From Dirofilaria immitis (lineage: Eukaryota > Nematoda > Chromadorea > Rhabditida > Onchocercidae), in assembly GCA_024305405.1 (NCBI GenBank), contig JAKNDB010000079.1, positions 1,990,501-2,054,500 on the forward strand: DNA of 64,000 bases. The letters are read 5' to 3'. The position numbers were made by a program, and so were the translations under genes. Position 1 is the stretch's first letter. Every line of letters begins with the position of its first letter. Under the pieces are notes generated by a model. That model made no database searches. It was given only the letters and a program-made list of their open reading frames with translations, and was not told the origin of the DNA. Of the stretch, positions 1 to 11,900 are shown in pieces.

Positions 1-1
1 G

Positions 2-982
2 AAAGGAAAAGCAGGATATCAAGCAGTATTTAACACACTTATGCAGCTTGCTCTTAAAGCACAGAGCATTTTGAGCAAAAGGTTATATTCTTCGTCAGTA
101 ATATCATTTTTTTTTTTTTTTGATGAAAATCTATGAATTAATAATGGACCGTTTTTTTTTAAAAAAAAATTAAATAATCCGATTGATTTTAGGGCATTGA
201 TATCGAACAACTCATTCAAGCGGCTTCACAAGTAGTGCCGACAAATCTTTTGCAATCAATTTTAAGTTTCTTCAGACGAGCACAACCTACTCAAGTTTGT
301 TGCAACAATTTTTGATTATTTGCTCAATATGACGCAAACTTGATATTCATTTTTTAAGCTTGAATATGTATGTGATACAAGATAAGCATATGAATATGAC
401 TGAAAAAGAAAAATTAGACGTGATTCCCGAAAATTGCGTTTTCTGCTCTTGAAAATAAAAATTCTCTTACAGACACCGAAAAAGCTTGCGAAAGAAGCAG
501 AAGAAAAGACAAGGCAACTACTGCTGAAAAGGTTTTCTGTTTTTTTTATAATTTTTGTGCAATAAACTATTAATTTCAACATGGCAAAATCATGAAAAAT
601 ATCTTGAAAAGTAATAATGATTTGCGATATGATTATCGAAAGGAATCTATTATTCATTTCACAGAGTTTTAACGAAAACATCCCGAGATGTTAATTCATA
701 TTTTTAGAAACATAATTTAATAAAAGGTGTCACTGTGTATCTATAAAGAATTTGTATAAAAGAATGAAATAAATGCTATCCATTCTGATAGTAGTCATTA
801 ATATGGTATGATGTGTAATGATGAAAAATAATCAGTGGAATATTAATCTTATTAGAATTATTTCACCTTGCTATTTATAGATTGTTGAAGAAAAACAGAT
901 GGAGGGAGAAGAAGTGTGCAAAAAGTTGACGCTCAAGCAGGAAGCGTCGATGCACCGGCTGTTCCTGTTCATTAATTTTTAA
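2..982 (+). CDS. 3' terminal exons of an unidentified gene (partial)
   Basis: The left edge is open in one frame (beginning KGKAGYQAVFNTLMQLALKA). It can be spliced, phase 0, from the GTAATA donor at 98 to the acceptor ending at 192, giving GIDIEQLIQAASQVVPTNLL and on to a hydrophobic/basic stretch. A further exon after the CTTACAG at about 473 is lysine/glutamate-rich (TPKKLAKEAEEKTRQLLLKR). A last exon after TTATAG at about 880 reaches a stop between 928 and 982, depending on phase. No family was recognised. The protein ends here, so the gene body lies upstream of the window. Competing donors (82 or 98) and three possible reading phases in the last exon leave the C terminus undecided. The amphipathic character suggests a helical C-terminal region, which is inference only. 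Confidence 0.35.
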
Positions 983-3280
983 TTTCAGTTCATATAAAAA
1001 GAATTCCTCTCTCAAAATACTTGAATTTCCTGCCAGCATGGCTTCATTTTTTTTTGTTGTAAGTTTACGGTATATTAAACATTTTTTCTAACAAAAAGTT
1101 AGATCGAATTTGCAATATTTACTTAATTATTCATTGATCTTATTTCTTTTGCGACTGAATAATCAGAATTCATGAGTGATATTTTAAGAATAAATATATC
1201 TTTATCAGCTTTACCCTTGATATTTCCCACCTCAAATTATCAATAAAAGGATAAAAAAGTTGCGTCTTAACGATTTTCATCTCCATATTTGTTTTATCAT
1301 TTGATATTACTGCTTGCATCTACTGTTTATGACAACATTATTTTAAAGTATGGAAGTATTTTAATTTAATGTTCATGAGAGTTATATTTTTGATTAGGTA
1401 ATTCCATAGTAATCAAATGAATTGTTTACCTATATTTATTCATCAAAGTGAGGGTTCTCGAATACTGTAACTGAGAAAGAATAATAAATGGAAAAAGGTC
1501 GATTTGCAAGGGTCTACCAATGTAAAACAGAAATGAGATATGTTTGAAATTCAATCGAGAAAGCCCTTGGGGTGTATTGAGATTCTGTTATCATTAATTC
1601 ATACTGCTTTTTAGGTAATATCTCACAAATTATCTTTATTCATTATATTACCCTTACTGAATCGACCGGCATAATCAATTAACTTACCTTCGGTGTGTGT
1701 GTGTGCAATTCAGCTTGGAATACCTAAAATATTTTTCTTCTGTTGTTAGCGAATCGGGATGAGAGAAAGAATCATTGCATTATTTGTCCGTAATAAAAAT
1801 TTAAGCATACACATGATTTTTTCATATGGATTTAAATTCTTACTCATCTTCCCGATTTACATAATGCTTTATCATATTTTTAATTTATATGGTGGCTAAA
1901 GGTATTGTTTTGATATTGATAAATCGAAATCATTTTATATTGCAATCAATTCTGAAAATAAAACCCAAAATTGTTAATTTTTGGCTGGCGCTGTTTCGTC
2001 TTTTATTGTGCTTTTTAAAATTTTATTTTAATTTTATTCTAATGTGTTTTGTCATAAACTTTTTGCCAACTGCTTTAATTATGAGCGTAACGGAGAGTTC
2101 TTATAATCATCTGATTTCTAATAGGAAAAACACAGTGAAGAGAAATGAAAAAGTATGGTAACTTTGCTATGTTCGATCAAATAGATTTATTATATTTTTA
2201 TACTTTTAATTAGATAATTCTTTTCCTTTATTTTTTACCTTTCATTTTTCCTTTGATTCAAAGAACAAAAGATTGCAGATTTAATATATGATCATTTTTA
2301 CTACATATGTACCTGCAATTTGCTTATTCTTTTAATACAATTTCAAGTTTCAAATTTCGAAGAGACAAGGATTTTGTGAAGGAATGATTATGTGATTCAT
2401 AAATGATGATGTACTCTGTTATTCATAATTAAATGATTTATTTGATCGATAGACTTCATATCATGTTTCTAAGGTTTTTCACATAAAAAAAAAAAAAAGA
2501 AAAACCTGGTTCATGATGGATTGCTGTTTCGCTGTGTATCATTGAATTCCTATACCGCATGCGATTCAGGTAGAGATACTGTATGCGGTTCTGTATTGTC
2601 TGCTCTTTATGACCAGTTTGGAAAGCTTATCAGTTTCCTAATCATTTATAATACTTGCATTGATTGATTGGTCAAGGTTTGCATTTTCGCCCATCTTTGA
2701 AATGATTTCTGCAATAGATATTTTGGCTAAGTTAAGATGGTGGTAAGCCATCGGATAATTGATCCGAAGTGATTTCTTTCCTTGCATTTTTAATTATCCA
2801 GTTTCTAGAAACTTATCCATTATCATAATGATCTTCAATGAATAATAATAATAGCATATATCGTATTTAGATTCGCTGAATTTTTATCCTTCACCTACTA
2901 CAACAGCATTCATCATCCTCTATCCAAATCAATTGTTGATAATACTTAAACGGCAATTCATAAATAAAATTCGCTATTTGTTATTGATACGATATTTGAC
3001 GTAACATGATGAAATATATTTCGAGTTATACCATTATGCCAATAACAGTAATAAAAACGTTAATATATAAAATAAGTGCATATTTCTATGTATCATTGTT
3101 CATTTCGATTTACCCATTTTTTTTATAGGCTTATATTAGGTACATTCTCTGGACTATATGTCTTCTATGTTTATTTATCAGCTAACAACAACAATGTCTT
3201 GAACAAAATGATACTATTACAATTGGTGAGAGTACAAAAAACAAGAGAAAAAAGATATTATCGGATGCTTAGACTAGTAA
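983..3280. other. AT-rich intergenic stretch
   Basis: No exon with convincing splice signals and coding character was found on either strand. A longer open frame at 1889-2161 is hydrophobic and AT-driven and is probably chance. A short inverted repeat (ACCGCAT ... ATGCGGT) lies at about 2554-2592 with no known role. Confidence 0.4.
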
Positions 3281-3289
3281 TTCCATTTG

Positions 3290-3546
3290 AGCTAATAAGG
3301 TTATAACTTATTCAGAATATTCTTCCAAACTTGTTAGACAAGAAGAAGCGATATTGAGACATAAGGTTGATAAATTCGAAAAGATTCGAAAGATTCAGGA
3401 AGCATTTCTAAAGGATGTATCGATTAATTGTTAAATGCATCTACTAATTTCGCGCCTGCAAATTTTCGAAATATTCCTGACGCTTTTAAATGTTGCTCGA
3501 CAAATGATCATCATCATTTCGTGATGGAAATGTGTAGATCTTAACG
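3290..3546 (+). CDS. possible exons of an unidentified protein
   Basis: After the TTATTCAG ending near 3313 a frame without an ATG runs as an acidic/basic coil-like sequence (KLVRQEEAILRHKVDKFEKI, then RKIQEAFLKDVS) and stops at about 3433. A second frame shifted by one base then runs through NASTNFAPANFRNIPDAF and KCCSTNDHHHF to a stop at 3543-3545. Both read like real protein, more so than the surrounding AT-rich noise, but no splice junction joins them. They may be two exons with a missed junction, one exon with an indel, or chance. No family was recognised. Confidence 0.2.
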
Positions 3547-3559
3547 ATGGATGAAATAA

Positions 3560-3940
3560 TTTTCATTGCAGCCTGGTCTGGGTAGTGATGTAATGAAGGG
3601 AAATGGCTGAAGAATACCTGGGAGGCCGCTGGTATCTGTCCTTGTATGCGATTGCATTGTCAGGTCGATGGTGGCATTGGGTTATACTAGATCTAGTCGG
3701 TAATGGCAGCTTAAAGGGAGGAAAGTAATCAGTATGCGGAGTAATAAGAATCTTGAGAGTTGTTTGATGTTTCAGATTTGACATAAAGAGGGAGGTAAGC
3801 AATCCAATTATGAGAAAAAGCGTTCAGATTGTTAAAGTTGGTCGGAAAGGTTTCAACGGTCGCAAAGGTAAGCATTTCAACATAATGATGAAGCCTACTT
3901 CTGTATGTTAACAGAAGTTTGACGGAATGCACAGCTACTC
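3560..3940. other. GC-richer block, strand and nature undecided
   Basis: This stretch is less AT-rich than its surroundings and open on both strands. A minus frame at 3802-3563 contains a His/Arg/Pro-rich segment. A plus frame from about 3607 is tryptophan-rich (starting MAEEYLGGRWYLSLYAIALS). A structured RNA was considered, but no SRP, snRNA or tRNA landmarks were seen. No function is assigned. Confidence 0.2.
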
Positions 3941-4016
3941 ATATTCAGTTGAAGCATTTTAGAAATAGATATTTCTTAGCGCTTGGGACGAAGGAATTGA
4001 GTATGTAATCATAATT

Positions 4017-4091
4017 CTTTGCTGTGTTGACTTATGGGAAACTTATGAGAAGACTGCAAAACATCTTTGTTAGAGAAAAAATAAATTGACA
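4017..4091. repeat. direct repeat, copy 1 (upstream of REV7 exon 1)
   Basis: This is about 75 bp, beginning CTTTGCTGTGTTGACTTATG and ending at ATAAATTGACA. It is closely matched by the copy at 4358-4434, including the shared core GAAGACTGCAAAACATCT. The copies lie about 340 bp apart and bracket the first REV7 exon. Confidence 0.8.
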
Positions 4092-4096
4092 CTGAA

Positions 4097-5363
4097 ATGT
4101 TTGGACAAAACTGGATGGAAAGATACACGCAATATACAATACTTTTAGCATTGGCTGACATGATTACTGAATTCCTGGAAATTATTTCGCATACGGTGCT
4201 CTTCAATCATGGCGGTTATCCAGTCGAGACATTTGATACGGTCAGCTATGGATCTATTTTAATCCATGTAAGTGCGACTTTACAGCGACTTACTTTCTCT
4301 TCATTATTAGTTATCGATCAATTAATCCCGACATGCGAAAAATGTCATTCACTAAGTCTTCGCTGTGTTCACTTATCATGGAAAACTTACGAGAAGACTG
4401 CAAAACATCTACATTAAAGAGAAAATAAATTGATAAATGTAAATTATTCAAATTCCTAAAGAATTTTCCGTTATTTCGAAAAAAAAGCACCTCAGAATAA
4501 GATTAACTGAATTGATTTGTTTTGCTTATTCTTGAATTCTAGAAATGCCGAGTGAAGGAAGTATTAGATTATATGAGCAGCGCATTGCAAACAGTTCATC
4601 GGTGGATAAAGTTCGGTGAATTATCCCATTTTGCGGCTTGTGTCATTGATAAGGATGACAAAGTGGTAATGGAAGCTGTAATAATCATTATGGATGTACA
4701 GTACCCACGGCTCAGGTCTACTTCTTCCATTCACTGTTGAAATATGAAAATATTTGATTACAAATTTTAAAAAATGCGAACCACTTGATCATGAATTTTT
4801 TTAAACTAATAATAAATCTAATTTTATTGCTCAAAAACAGACAACCATTAGTTATGATGTGGCCACATTTGGTCTGGCCAGTAATTATCTATTTCAGAAA
4901 TGTATTGACAATTGAAGCAGATGATATAAAACGACAGTTTCAACAAACAATTTTTACATTACAGCGGGAATCATATGTCGAGAATATGAAAAATGCCTTC
5001 CAAAGCAAAGGTGAGCATGATTATATGAATTCGGACAGTAAGATTAAATCCTGATGAATTGAAGAATAAATACTAATATTTTCCGACGCATACATTGTTT
5101 CAGAAGTACGCTTTGAAATACATACAAAGCTTAAAGGCAATTGCGAAGTAAAACTGCAAAAACGAATTGGAGTAAGTTGTCTTTACCAAATATGAACTTT
5201 TATGGCGCAATTATTTCTTCTCTACAAGTTTCAATTTCAGGAGTTTAAATGGGAAAAATATGACCAATGTGCACCTGAAAATCTACGTCCATGTGGAAGA
5301 CGAATAGACAACAAATTGATTGAGGTCTCATACTTTTGCTTATTAATTAAATTATCAAGATGA
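4097..5363 (+). CDS. mad2l2: REV7/MAD2L2-like HORMA-domain protein
   Basis: HORMA proteins of this type clamp partner peptides. REV7 is the accessory subunit of DNA polymerase zeta and also acts in shieldin and cell-cycle control. Exon 1 (4097-4267, donor GTAAGT) gives ALADMITEFLEII followed by the YPVETF strand, matching the vertebrate ADVLCEFLEV...YPVGIF start. Exon 2 (from 4543) contains CVIDKDDKVV, equivalent to VILDKEHRPV. Later exons at about 4841-5010, 5104-5171 and 5241-5363 give DDIKRQFQQTIFTLQRES, EVRFEIHTKL and EFKWEKYDQCAPE. These correspond to the C-terminal strands and the FPW...D safety-belt region. Junctions at 4268/4543, 5010/5104 and 5171/5241 agree in phase. The exon 2/3 junction (4690-4900) is unresolved: 4700/4841 keeps phase but uses a weak GTACCC donor. 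Alternatively, reading 4841 in phase 0 gives TTISYDV, a better match to the conserved EKFVFEI strand, but then hits a stop. The start assumes the ATG at 4097. Confidence 0.8.
4358..4434. repeat. direct repeat, copy 2 (intron 1 of REV7)
   Basis: This is the second copy of the repeat at 4017-4091, starting CTTCGCTGTGTTCACTTATC. It has a few substitutions and small indels and lies inside the first intron of the REV7-like gene. Confidence 0.8.
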
Positions 5364-8300
5364 TCCAATCGTTTATGGTTGGTCGTTTTCTGATGATACT
5401 GCGATTGAATATGATTGTGCACATGTACTTATCGTAATGATAGTCATTCAGTACTATTTAAATTATGTTACCAGTAGTTTGAATGCTATCGAAAAGGATT
5501 GTTTATTCCTATCCGCCGAACCAGAAATTGGGTAATGAATAAGTTCAACTGAATGAAAAACTTGATTCAAACTGTATTTCGTTTTTAGATCGTTGCGATG
5601 GTGCGCCAACTGAATGTAGTGTAATGAATGTTGGAAATACCGTGAAAGAGTAGCTAACCCAGGATACAACTATTTCAAGTTCCGCAAAAACCATAGCTCA
5701 TTTAAATGAGGCACATCTCATAAGCGGTATTAATGACTAATTTTGCGCGATTGTTCATCTCGGGAACGAAACTGTTGACGCGTGGATACACTTATAAAGC
5801 GACGAATCCATTCTAAAAAATGACGCATCTACCGCCGAAATCGCAAAGAGAACAACACGAAAATCAAAGTCATGCATGATTCCTTTGTATTGGATCTCAC
5901 ATGAAAGGGTATATGTTGTATATACGCATTTACTGTGCAATGCAAGACTAAAAATGTTTTGCTTTTGCCTATGAGCTATAATTCCCACTGTATAACAAAG
6001 CCCCTTTATTCTATGTTCACAGCCGTACTAGAGTCTAACACCAAATCATTTTAAAGGATGTGCTTCACTGAGGCGGTTGGGCATCTGACGAGCGTTATTT
6101 AATCTCCTTTTCCTTCAAGTAAAGTTATCATCATTGAAATCATCTTACTGGAATCATTAGATTTGTATGTTGATTTTGTAATTGCTACGCTCGTTGATAT
6201 ACTACCTAAATTATCGTAATAAATGTTTAATTTATCCAAGTTTAAGGTCCTACCATTGAAAGGCAGAAAGAGCCCTCAATTTTTGCCACAGTAGAAATCT
6301 GCGACAGCAACCACATTGAAAAGCCGTCAGCTAAATGAATCGTGATAGTATTTCAAGAGTCTATTTATTGTCACTAATGATAAGCTGATAATTCGAACGA
6401 ATACAAAAAATAGTTTTACTGATAAAAATTATAAGAGGACTCCTGAACTATTCTAAGTTAACTTTTTGAACTTCAAACATATCAAATGTAAATTTTACTA
6501 ATGGAGAAACAATGAATTCTGTGGGTAATTAAAATAAAGATATAAAAGCGACCTTTAAACATATCAAATGTTAATTTTACTGGTGAGAGAACAATAAACA
6601 CTACAGTAATTAAAATAAAGATATGAACTTTAAACATATCCAATGTTAACTTTTCTAATGGGAAAACAATAACTATTGCGGGTAATTAAAGATATAAAAA
6701 CGAACTTTAAACATCAAATATTAGTTTTACTGATGGAAAAACAATAAGTGCTACGAATAATTAATAAAGATACAGAAAATGAACTTTAATTTACCTAATA
6801 GCAAACTTTAGTAAGGAAAAACGGTGCATACTAAAGCGATTAAAATAAAGATAAAAACATATGGAAAATAGGGTTGAATTTTTAGTTACTAGAAGGAATG
6901 AATTTAGAAAAATATGTAAAAGGCGAAATAATAAAAGGTTAAGCACAGAAGTGAAGAGAAGGAAAAAAACGTGGGGCAATGGAAGAGATTTAATGTTGTA
7001 ATAGAAGAACTAAAGGTACACAAAAGTGCTAAAGATACATAAAATTCCGATATTAATTTTCAGATGGAGCTCTGAAAAGCACAATATTGAGATATTAACT
7101 TTCGGAAAGGAACTCCAAAAGTTTTATGCGTCAATCGCAATGACCACTATTTGGTAACGCGGTATCCCGGATCACAAATCAAACAATAACATTACTTTCC
7201 AACATATCACTTTACAACTTACAAATACCGCTTTCACAAAAAATATCATCCCAAAGTTTTTTTAAACAGATATTGAGAAGGAACTCCATATTTATATTGT
7301 TTTTGTTCCTCCCGGCACAAAACTTTCATTTATATCATGATCAAAATGTAACATCCGATAACTAATCTTTCATATTCTGGAATTTTTTTAAGTGAATAAA
7401 ATAATCGCATTTTAGATTTCAATCCATACCGAACCATAAATATTCGGATGTTGACATTTCCGCCCATTAACAGTCACAAATAATGATGCTTAACAAATCC
7501 CAAATTACGACGTCATTTGGAATAAGCAAAGCTAAACACCCGGTACAATGCTACTGTTTCCTGCTTTTAAGTCGGAAATTCCACGCATGCTCAGCATCAA
7601 AAATTCCCACTTTAAAAATTTAGACACAGAAATATTGATAGAAATCAATCCAGATACCGATTTCTACATTTATTCTGAAGACTTGGATGAAAATCTTTTT
7701 ATATATGCCTATTGCTAGAAAAGATTATGAGAAAAATCGTGAATGAATTTTTGATACTGTAACATGGTGAACAAAATATTTCATAGGAATTATTCCGACG
7801 ACAAATACATTAAAAGCATAAATGCAACAGATAAAATCGTAATTACGAAAAAGAAACAATTGGCTTGAATCGGTAAATAAACTATTCATTTTCCCTCGTG
7901 AAAATTAAAATAAAGAGACGACAAGGTAGAAGGGGATTTTTTCCACAATATTTCTTGAGAATCTCTAAAATGTATTTTTTCTGGTAGGATGAAAAAAAAT
8001 GCAAGAAATGAACGTACTCTTTAAACTCTTCCATCTATTTTACCAAAACGTAAAGAACAATATTACATATTAGTTTAACAACTGAAGTGACAAAACTCAC
8101 TACAGTAAACATTGAAATGAAGGAGTCGAATACTTTCAATCGATATGTTAAACAATTTTCGCTTTCTCTCCACTTCACCCAATGAATATTCATATATCTC
8201 ATTCCAATAAAGCATATCAATGTTTACAGTACTATATTCATACATACATATATTCAGTAAAACAATAACGGTATCTCTGATAAATAATTGAAATTGTACT

Positions 8301-10341
8301 GAATGTATTTTGATCAGCAAAAATGCTACCCAAATAAAAAATCAGATCAGATTAACACAATATTTTTGCAGACGCAAACATTGCTTCTATAAAACTGATT
8401 TCTCATTTCGAATTATCTTTGAAATCTCCGAAATGTTAAAAACAGGATGCTCAGTAAATCCTCATACGACATCATTATTTTGAGAAACATATTACAATGC
8501 TCATACTTCAGCTTTCAAACATGAAAATGATTTGCAACATAGCATCCTTCATCTAATATTATCTGATACAAATTTAGATAAACAAAATGAAAAAATAACT
8601 AAAAGTTTATAAATCATTAGTTACAAAGTGGAAAAAATGGAATGATTTTTGGAAGAATGAGTTTCTACCAAATTATTAATATTCCATAGAGATACTTCAT
8701 GAAATTTGCAGTTTAATGAAGAAACGGTAGAATACGCCATACACCATAATATATTAATTCAATTGGTTTCAAATTATTTTCTTGGAAATTTACAACAGTA
8801 TTTTTCAAGCCGATTTAGAAGAACTTTCCCAAATCTTCAAAGGAAAAATTTCGATAATTATAATAACAGATTATTTACATTCGAAACTTTTCCTCGCTCT
8901 AAATTCTCAGCATAACTAAATTATTGAACTTATGAAATGAAAATAATACACTAAGGAAAATGCATGATAAGTAAAATTTGTTTTTGATAGTATACAGAAG
9001 AGGAGCATTGTGATTGACTGGTAGTATAAGATAACTAAAAGGAACCTCTTAAAGAATTAAAGAGAAAATCTTTCTAAACAATAAAACAAAGCAAGAACAG
9101 TAGCGCACGAAGTGCTTATCAAGTCTAAGTCTCCTTATGAAGATATTTTTATTGACAATTTTTGACTTCCTCCACTCCAGATTTATTTTAACAAGTATGG
9201 ATATCAGAGCTAAAAAAGTGCACTTCTGTAATTAGCTAAGATAGATAATTCCAGAAAAGTATAGAAGATTTTTGCGCATTATAAGCATAAAATTCTTAAT
9301 TACTTCGAGAAAGCTATACTATTTCTAAAATAAAAAGTAAAAAATTAAACGATCTACAATCCATAGAGAAAGACATCAAAAATTCGCAACATAAAAAAGC
9401 GAGACATAAACAAATAGTCATATATGTTCAGAATTTTGATAACTCTCCATAATGTAGATCAGCGGAACGTTATACCATCTAAATTTTTAAAAATAATGTT
9501 AAAAAAATGGTATATACACGAAAAAAGTTTAAAAACATAAAAAGATGTACAGCGTGACATTCTTTAGATTTATAGAAACATGTGAATCAGAAGATTAAAA
9601 GCTGTCAAGTTTCTTGTTATCTATTAATCTGTATTACATTTTTACCGATAGACTTTAAATATTTCGATCAGAACTTAGTGGAAATTATTAAGCATTTTGA
9701 GAATACGCGACAAAGACAATTAGCACCAATACTTTCTTTGGGAGAGACTTTTAGTGCAAATGTATTGTGACATATTCAACACATACCATATCTGAGACGT
9801 CTAATAATTACTTGGAAATCAAGTGAAGCAAAAAGATATTAAAAATAAGGAAAAACAGAAAACCCTAAATATACTTATTAAAAATTAGTTAAAAATCTCA
9901 ATCACTATATTCATGGAAAATAGGAGTGTCAATGAAATAAAATAAAAAAATCAATAAAATAATTTGATAAAATGCAGAAGATAATTTAAATAGTGCGAAA
10001 CACTGTAGAAACTGACAATATATAGCCATACGAAAGCTTCCAACGAGGACTTCAAAAATATGAAATTAGGGATATTTCCATACTTAAATTACTAATTCTG
10101 GAACAATACAGATTTTTGTCATGCATTTTCTACTATGTCATTATCATATAAATAAGCCGAAGCTTCACATATACAAGAAGAATGTACAAAATGCAGAAAA
10201 TACAAAATATGTTTTGAAAATGAAAAATATTCAAACAAATTCTGTAACAAGAATGCTGCATACAAAACTGGTAGCATCCGCATGACTAAATACCCTTATT
10301 ATAATGCAAAAGAGAACTTGCGATCTATTCGTACCAGCGAA
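5364..10341. other. long AT-rich intergenic region
   Basis: No gene is supported. Open frames here (for example 8706-8915 and 9582-9770 on plus, 8035-8320 on minus) lack splice context and recognisable motifs. The only clear structure is the degenerate tandem repeat at about 6466-6860. Confidence 0.4.
6466..6860. repeat. degenerate tandem repeat, unit about 80 bp
   Basis: At least four diverged copies share the order GAACTTTAAACATATC, AATGTTAATTTTACT, AACAATAA and GGTAATTAAAATAAAGATA. Copies differ by substitutions and short indels, so this is an old array. Confidence 0.75.
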
Positions 10342-11900
10342 TTATGAAGTTGGCAGTACAGCAACACAATGCAAAGGCGTCATTTGCAAGCTGGGACTGC
10401 ATTTATTCCACTTTGGTATATTGTGAAACTTTTCATGTTGTTTCATCCCTATCTTCATAACTTCTAATCCAGATTGTTCATCACCTGCAATTCTGATTGC
10501 TTCAAATATCTTCCAAAACAAATTTTCAATTAATTACACAACTATTTAGGAACGAGTCCTACAATTAAAAATTTCGCGGACCGGAAAATTTCTTAAAATC
10601 ATCTCCTTGGAAGTGAGTCACATTTCTCAACCATCTTCTATTTTTGGAAATAACTTACGGAAACTTCCTTCAGTCTTTATGAGTATGATAAGCAAAAAAT
10701 GATTCCTTAATCAATATATGAAAAGCAATGCAGAACATGGATCAATAACATCTTATCTTACATACTAGCTCTCATTAAATTCTAACCAGAAGACGATAAC
10801 GATGATAACGCTTCCTCACACCATATAAAGGGTGGCAGTGGTACAACTTTTGCCTCAGGAGATTCGCTGAATTTTGCGCCCGCAAAGTTTACAATATCCA
10901 ATTGCTGCTGTCGTCGTGTCAACTCTTCAAATTTCTTTTATATTAAGTATTACCAGTAAAACGTTACACATAAAAACCTGCACGAGTTCCTCCGAAAAAT
11001 AGACATTACATTCTTTATTTGTTGCCGTTCAAGGCAAAAGATATATCTTTACATCTACATTATTCTATCTTATGTATTTCGCATCCCATGATTGTAAAAT
11101 TTTATTTTCAATATTCAAAGATGTTAAAAAAAAGTTACTTGGAACAATGGAGCGAAATCTCACGCTTAAAAAGAAGCGTAAACACCAAAGTAAATTTTTG
11201 TTCTGAAAAATCTTGCTGAAGAAAGTACTAAATAATAATCTAAAAAACCCATAAATTTAAGTACTCAGAAAAATTACTTCTTTCTGTTTTTCTTTTGGTG
11301 TAACATCAAGAGAAATTGGCCGCTTTTGAAAGGCACTTTTAACTGGTGACGTATTTTTGAAGATAATTGTGATCGGAAAATATTACTGCCCGCTGGCGCA
11401 CTGGAAGAGAAGCACGGAACTATTGCCATAGAAGAAGGCACACAAACCCCTGCTGCTACAGAGGATGTTGCATATTTAGAATTTTTCATTTCTGGTGTAA
11501 CCATAACTGGTAAAGAAGCAGATGGTTCGAATTTTAGCCGGTGTTTTGAATTATAATTTTTTTGATCTAAATTACCAGTCTCTGCATGTGAAATACAAAC
11601 ATGTGTACTGGATTGGCGTTGATGTAACAGCTGAAAATAGCATACATGTAAATGTATATTTAAATCATTAGAAATTGCCGCTAATAATTGAAATTCATAG
11701 CAAATATCACTCAGAAAGCTCTTGGTATACATAACATCCTCAGTCAGTGGATAGAAAATTGAAATTCTCTTTAAAAGAATAAAAGAAATAAACCTGACGA
11801 TTTTGCTACGCATGGCTTCATTGGAGATTGGTGTTGTTGGTGCACTTAAAGAAACATTTGAGAAAAACATGGCAAGCGGAACTGATGACACCGGATGCAT
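10342..11900 (-). CDS. PNRC-domain protein (putative DCP1-binding decapping/NMD adaptor)
   Basis: Exons on the minus strand are 11900-11799, 11630-11387, 11342-11278, 10934-10787 and 10484-10342. All junctions agree in phase and give 233 residues. The ATG at 11900 lies 15 bases after a TTTTTAG acceptor, which looks like a trans-splice site. The key evidence is in the fourth exon: a charged coil (KFEELTRRQQQLDI) followed by NFAGAKFSESP and VVPLPPFIW. This matches the PNRC1/2 signature (YAGAKFSE.PSP..LPKPPSHW). In vertebrate PNRC2 that SP..LP.PP..W segment binds the DCP1 EVH1 domain and couples UPF1 to decapping. The N-terminal region is Ser/Pro-rich and low in complexity. Two features are uncertain: an intron of only 44 bp (11386-11343), and whether the last exon is used, because the donor GTTAG at 10786 also makes an in-frame TAG stop, giving a shorter alternative protein. 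The function is inferred from the motif alone. Confidence 0.75.

Noticed and set aside
316..681. 121-codon minus-strand frame
   Set aside because: It overlaps the better-supported plus-strand terminal exons. It is Phe/Ser/Ile-rich from AT bias with no motif.
3570..3720. SRP (7SL) RNA, because of GGGAGGC-type wording and higher GC
   Set aside because: No helix 8 landmarks (such as the GGAGCAG segment) and no Pol III terminator in place.
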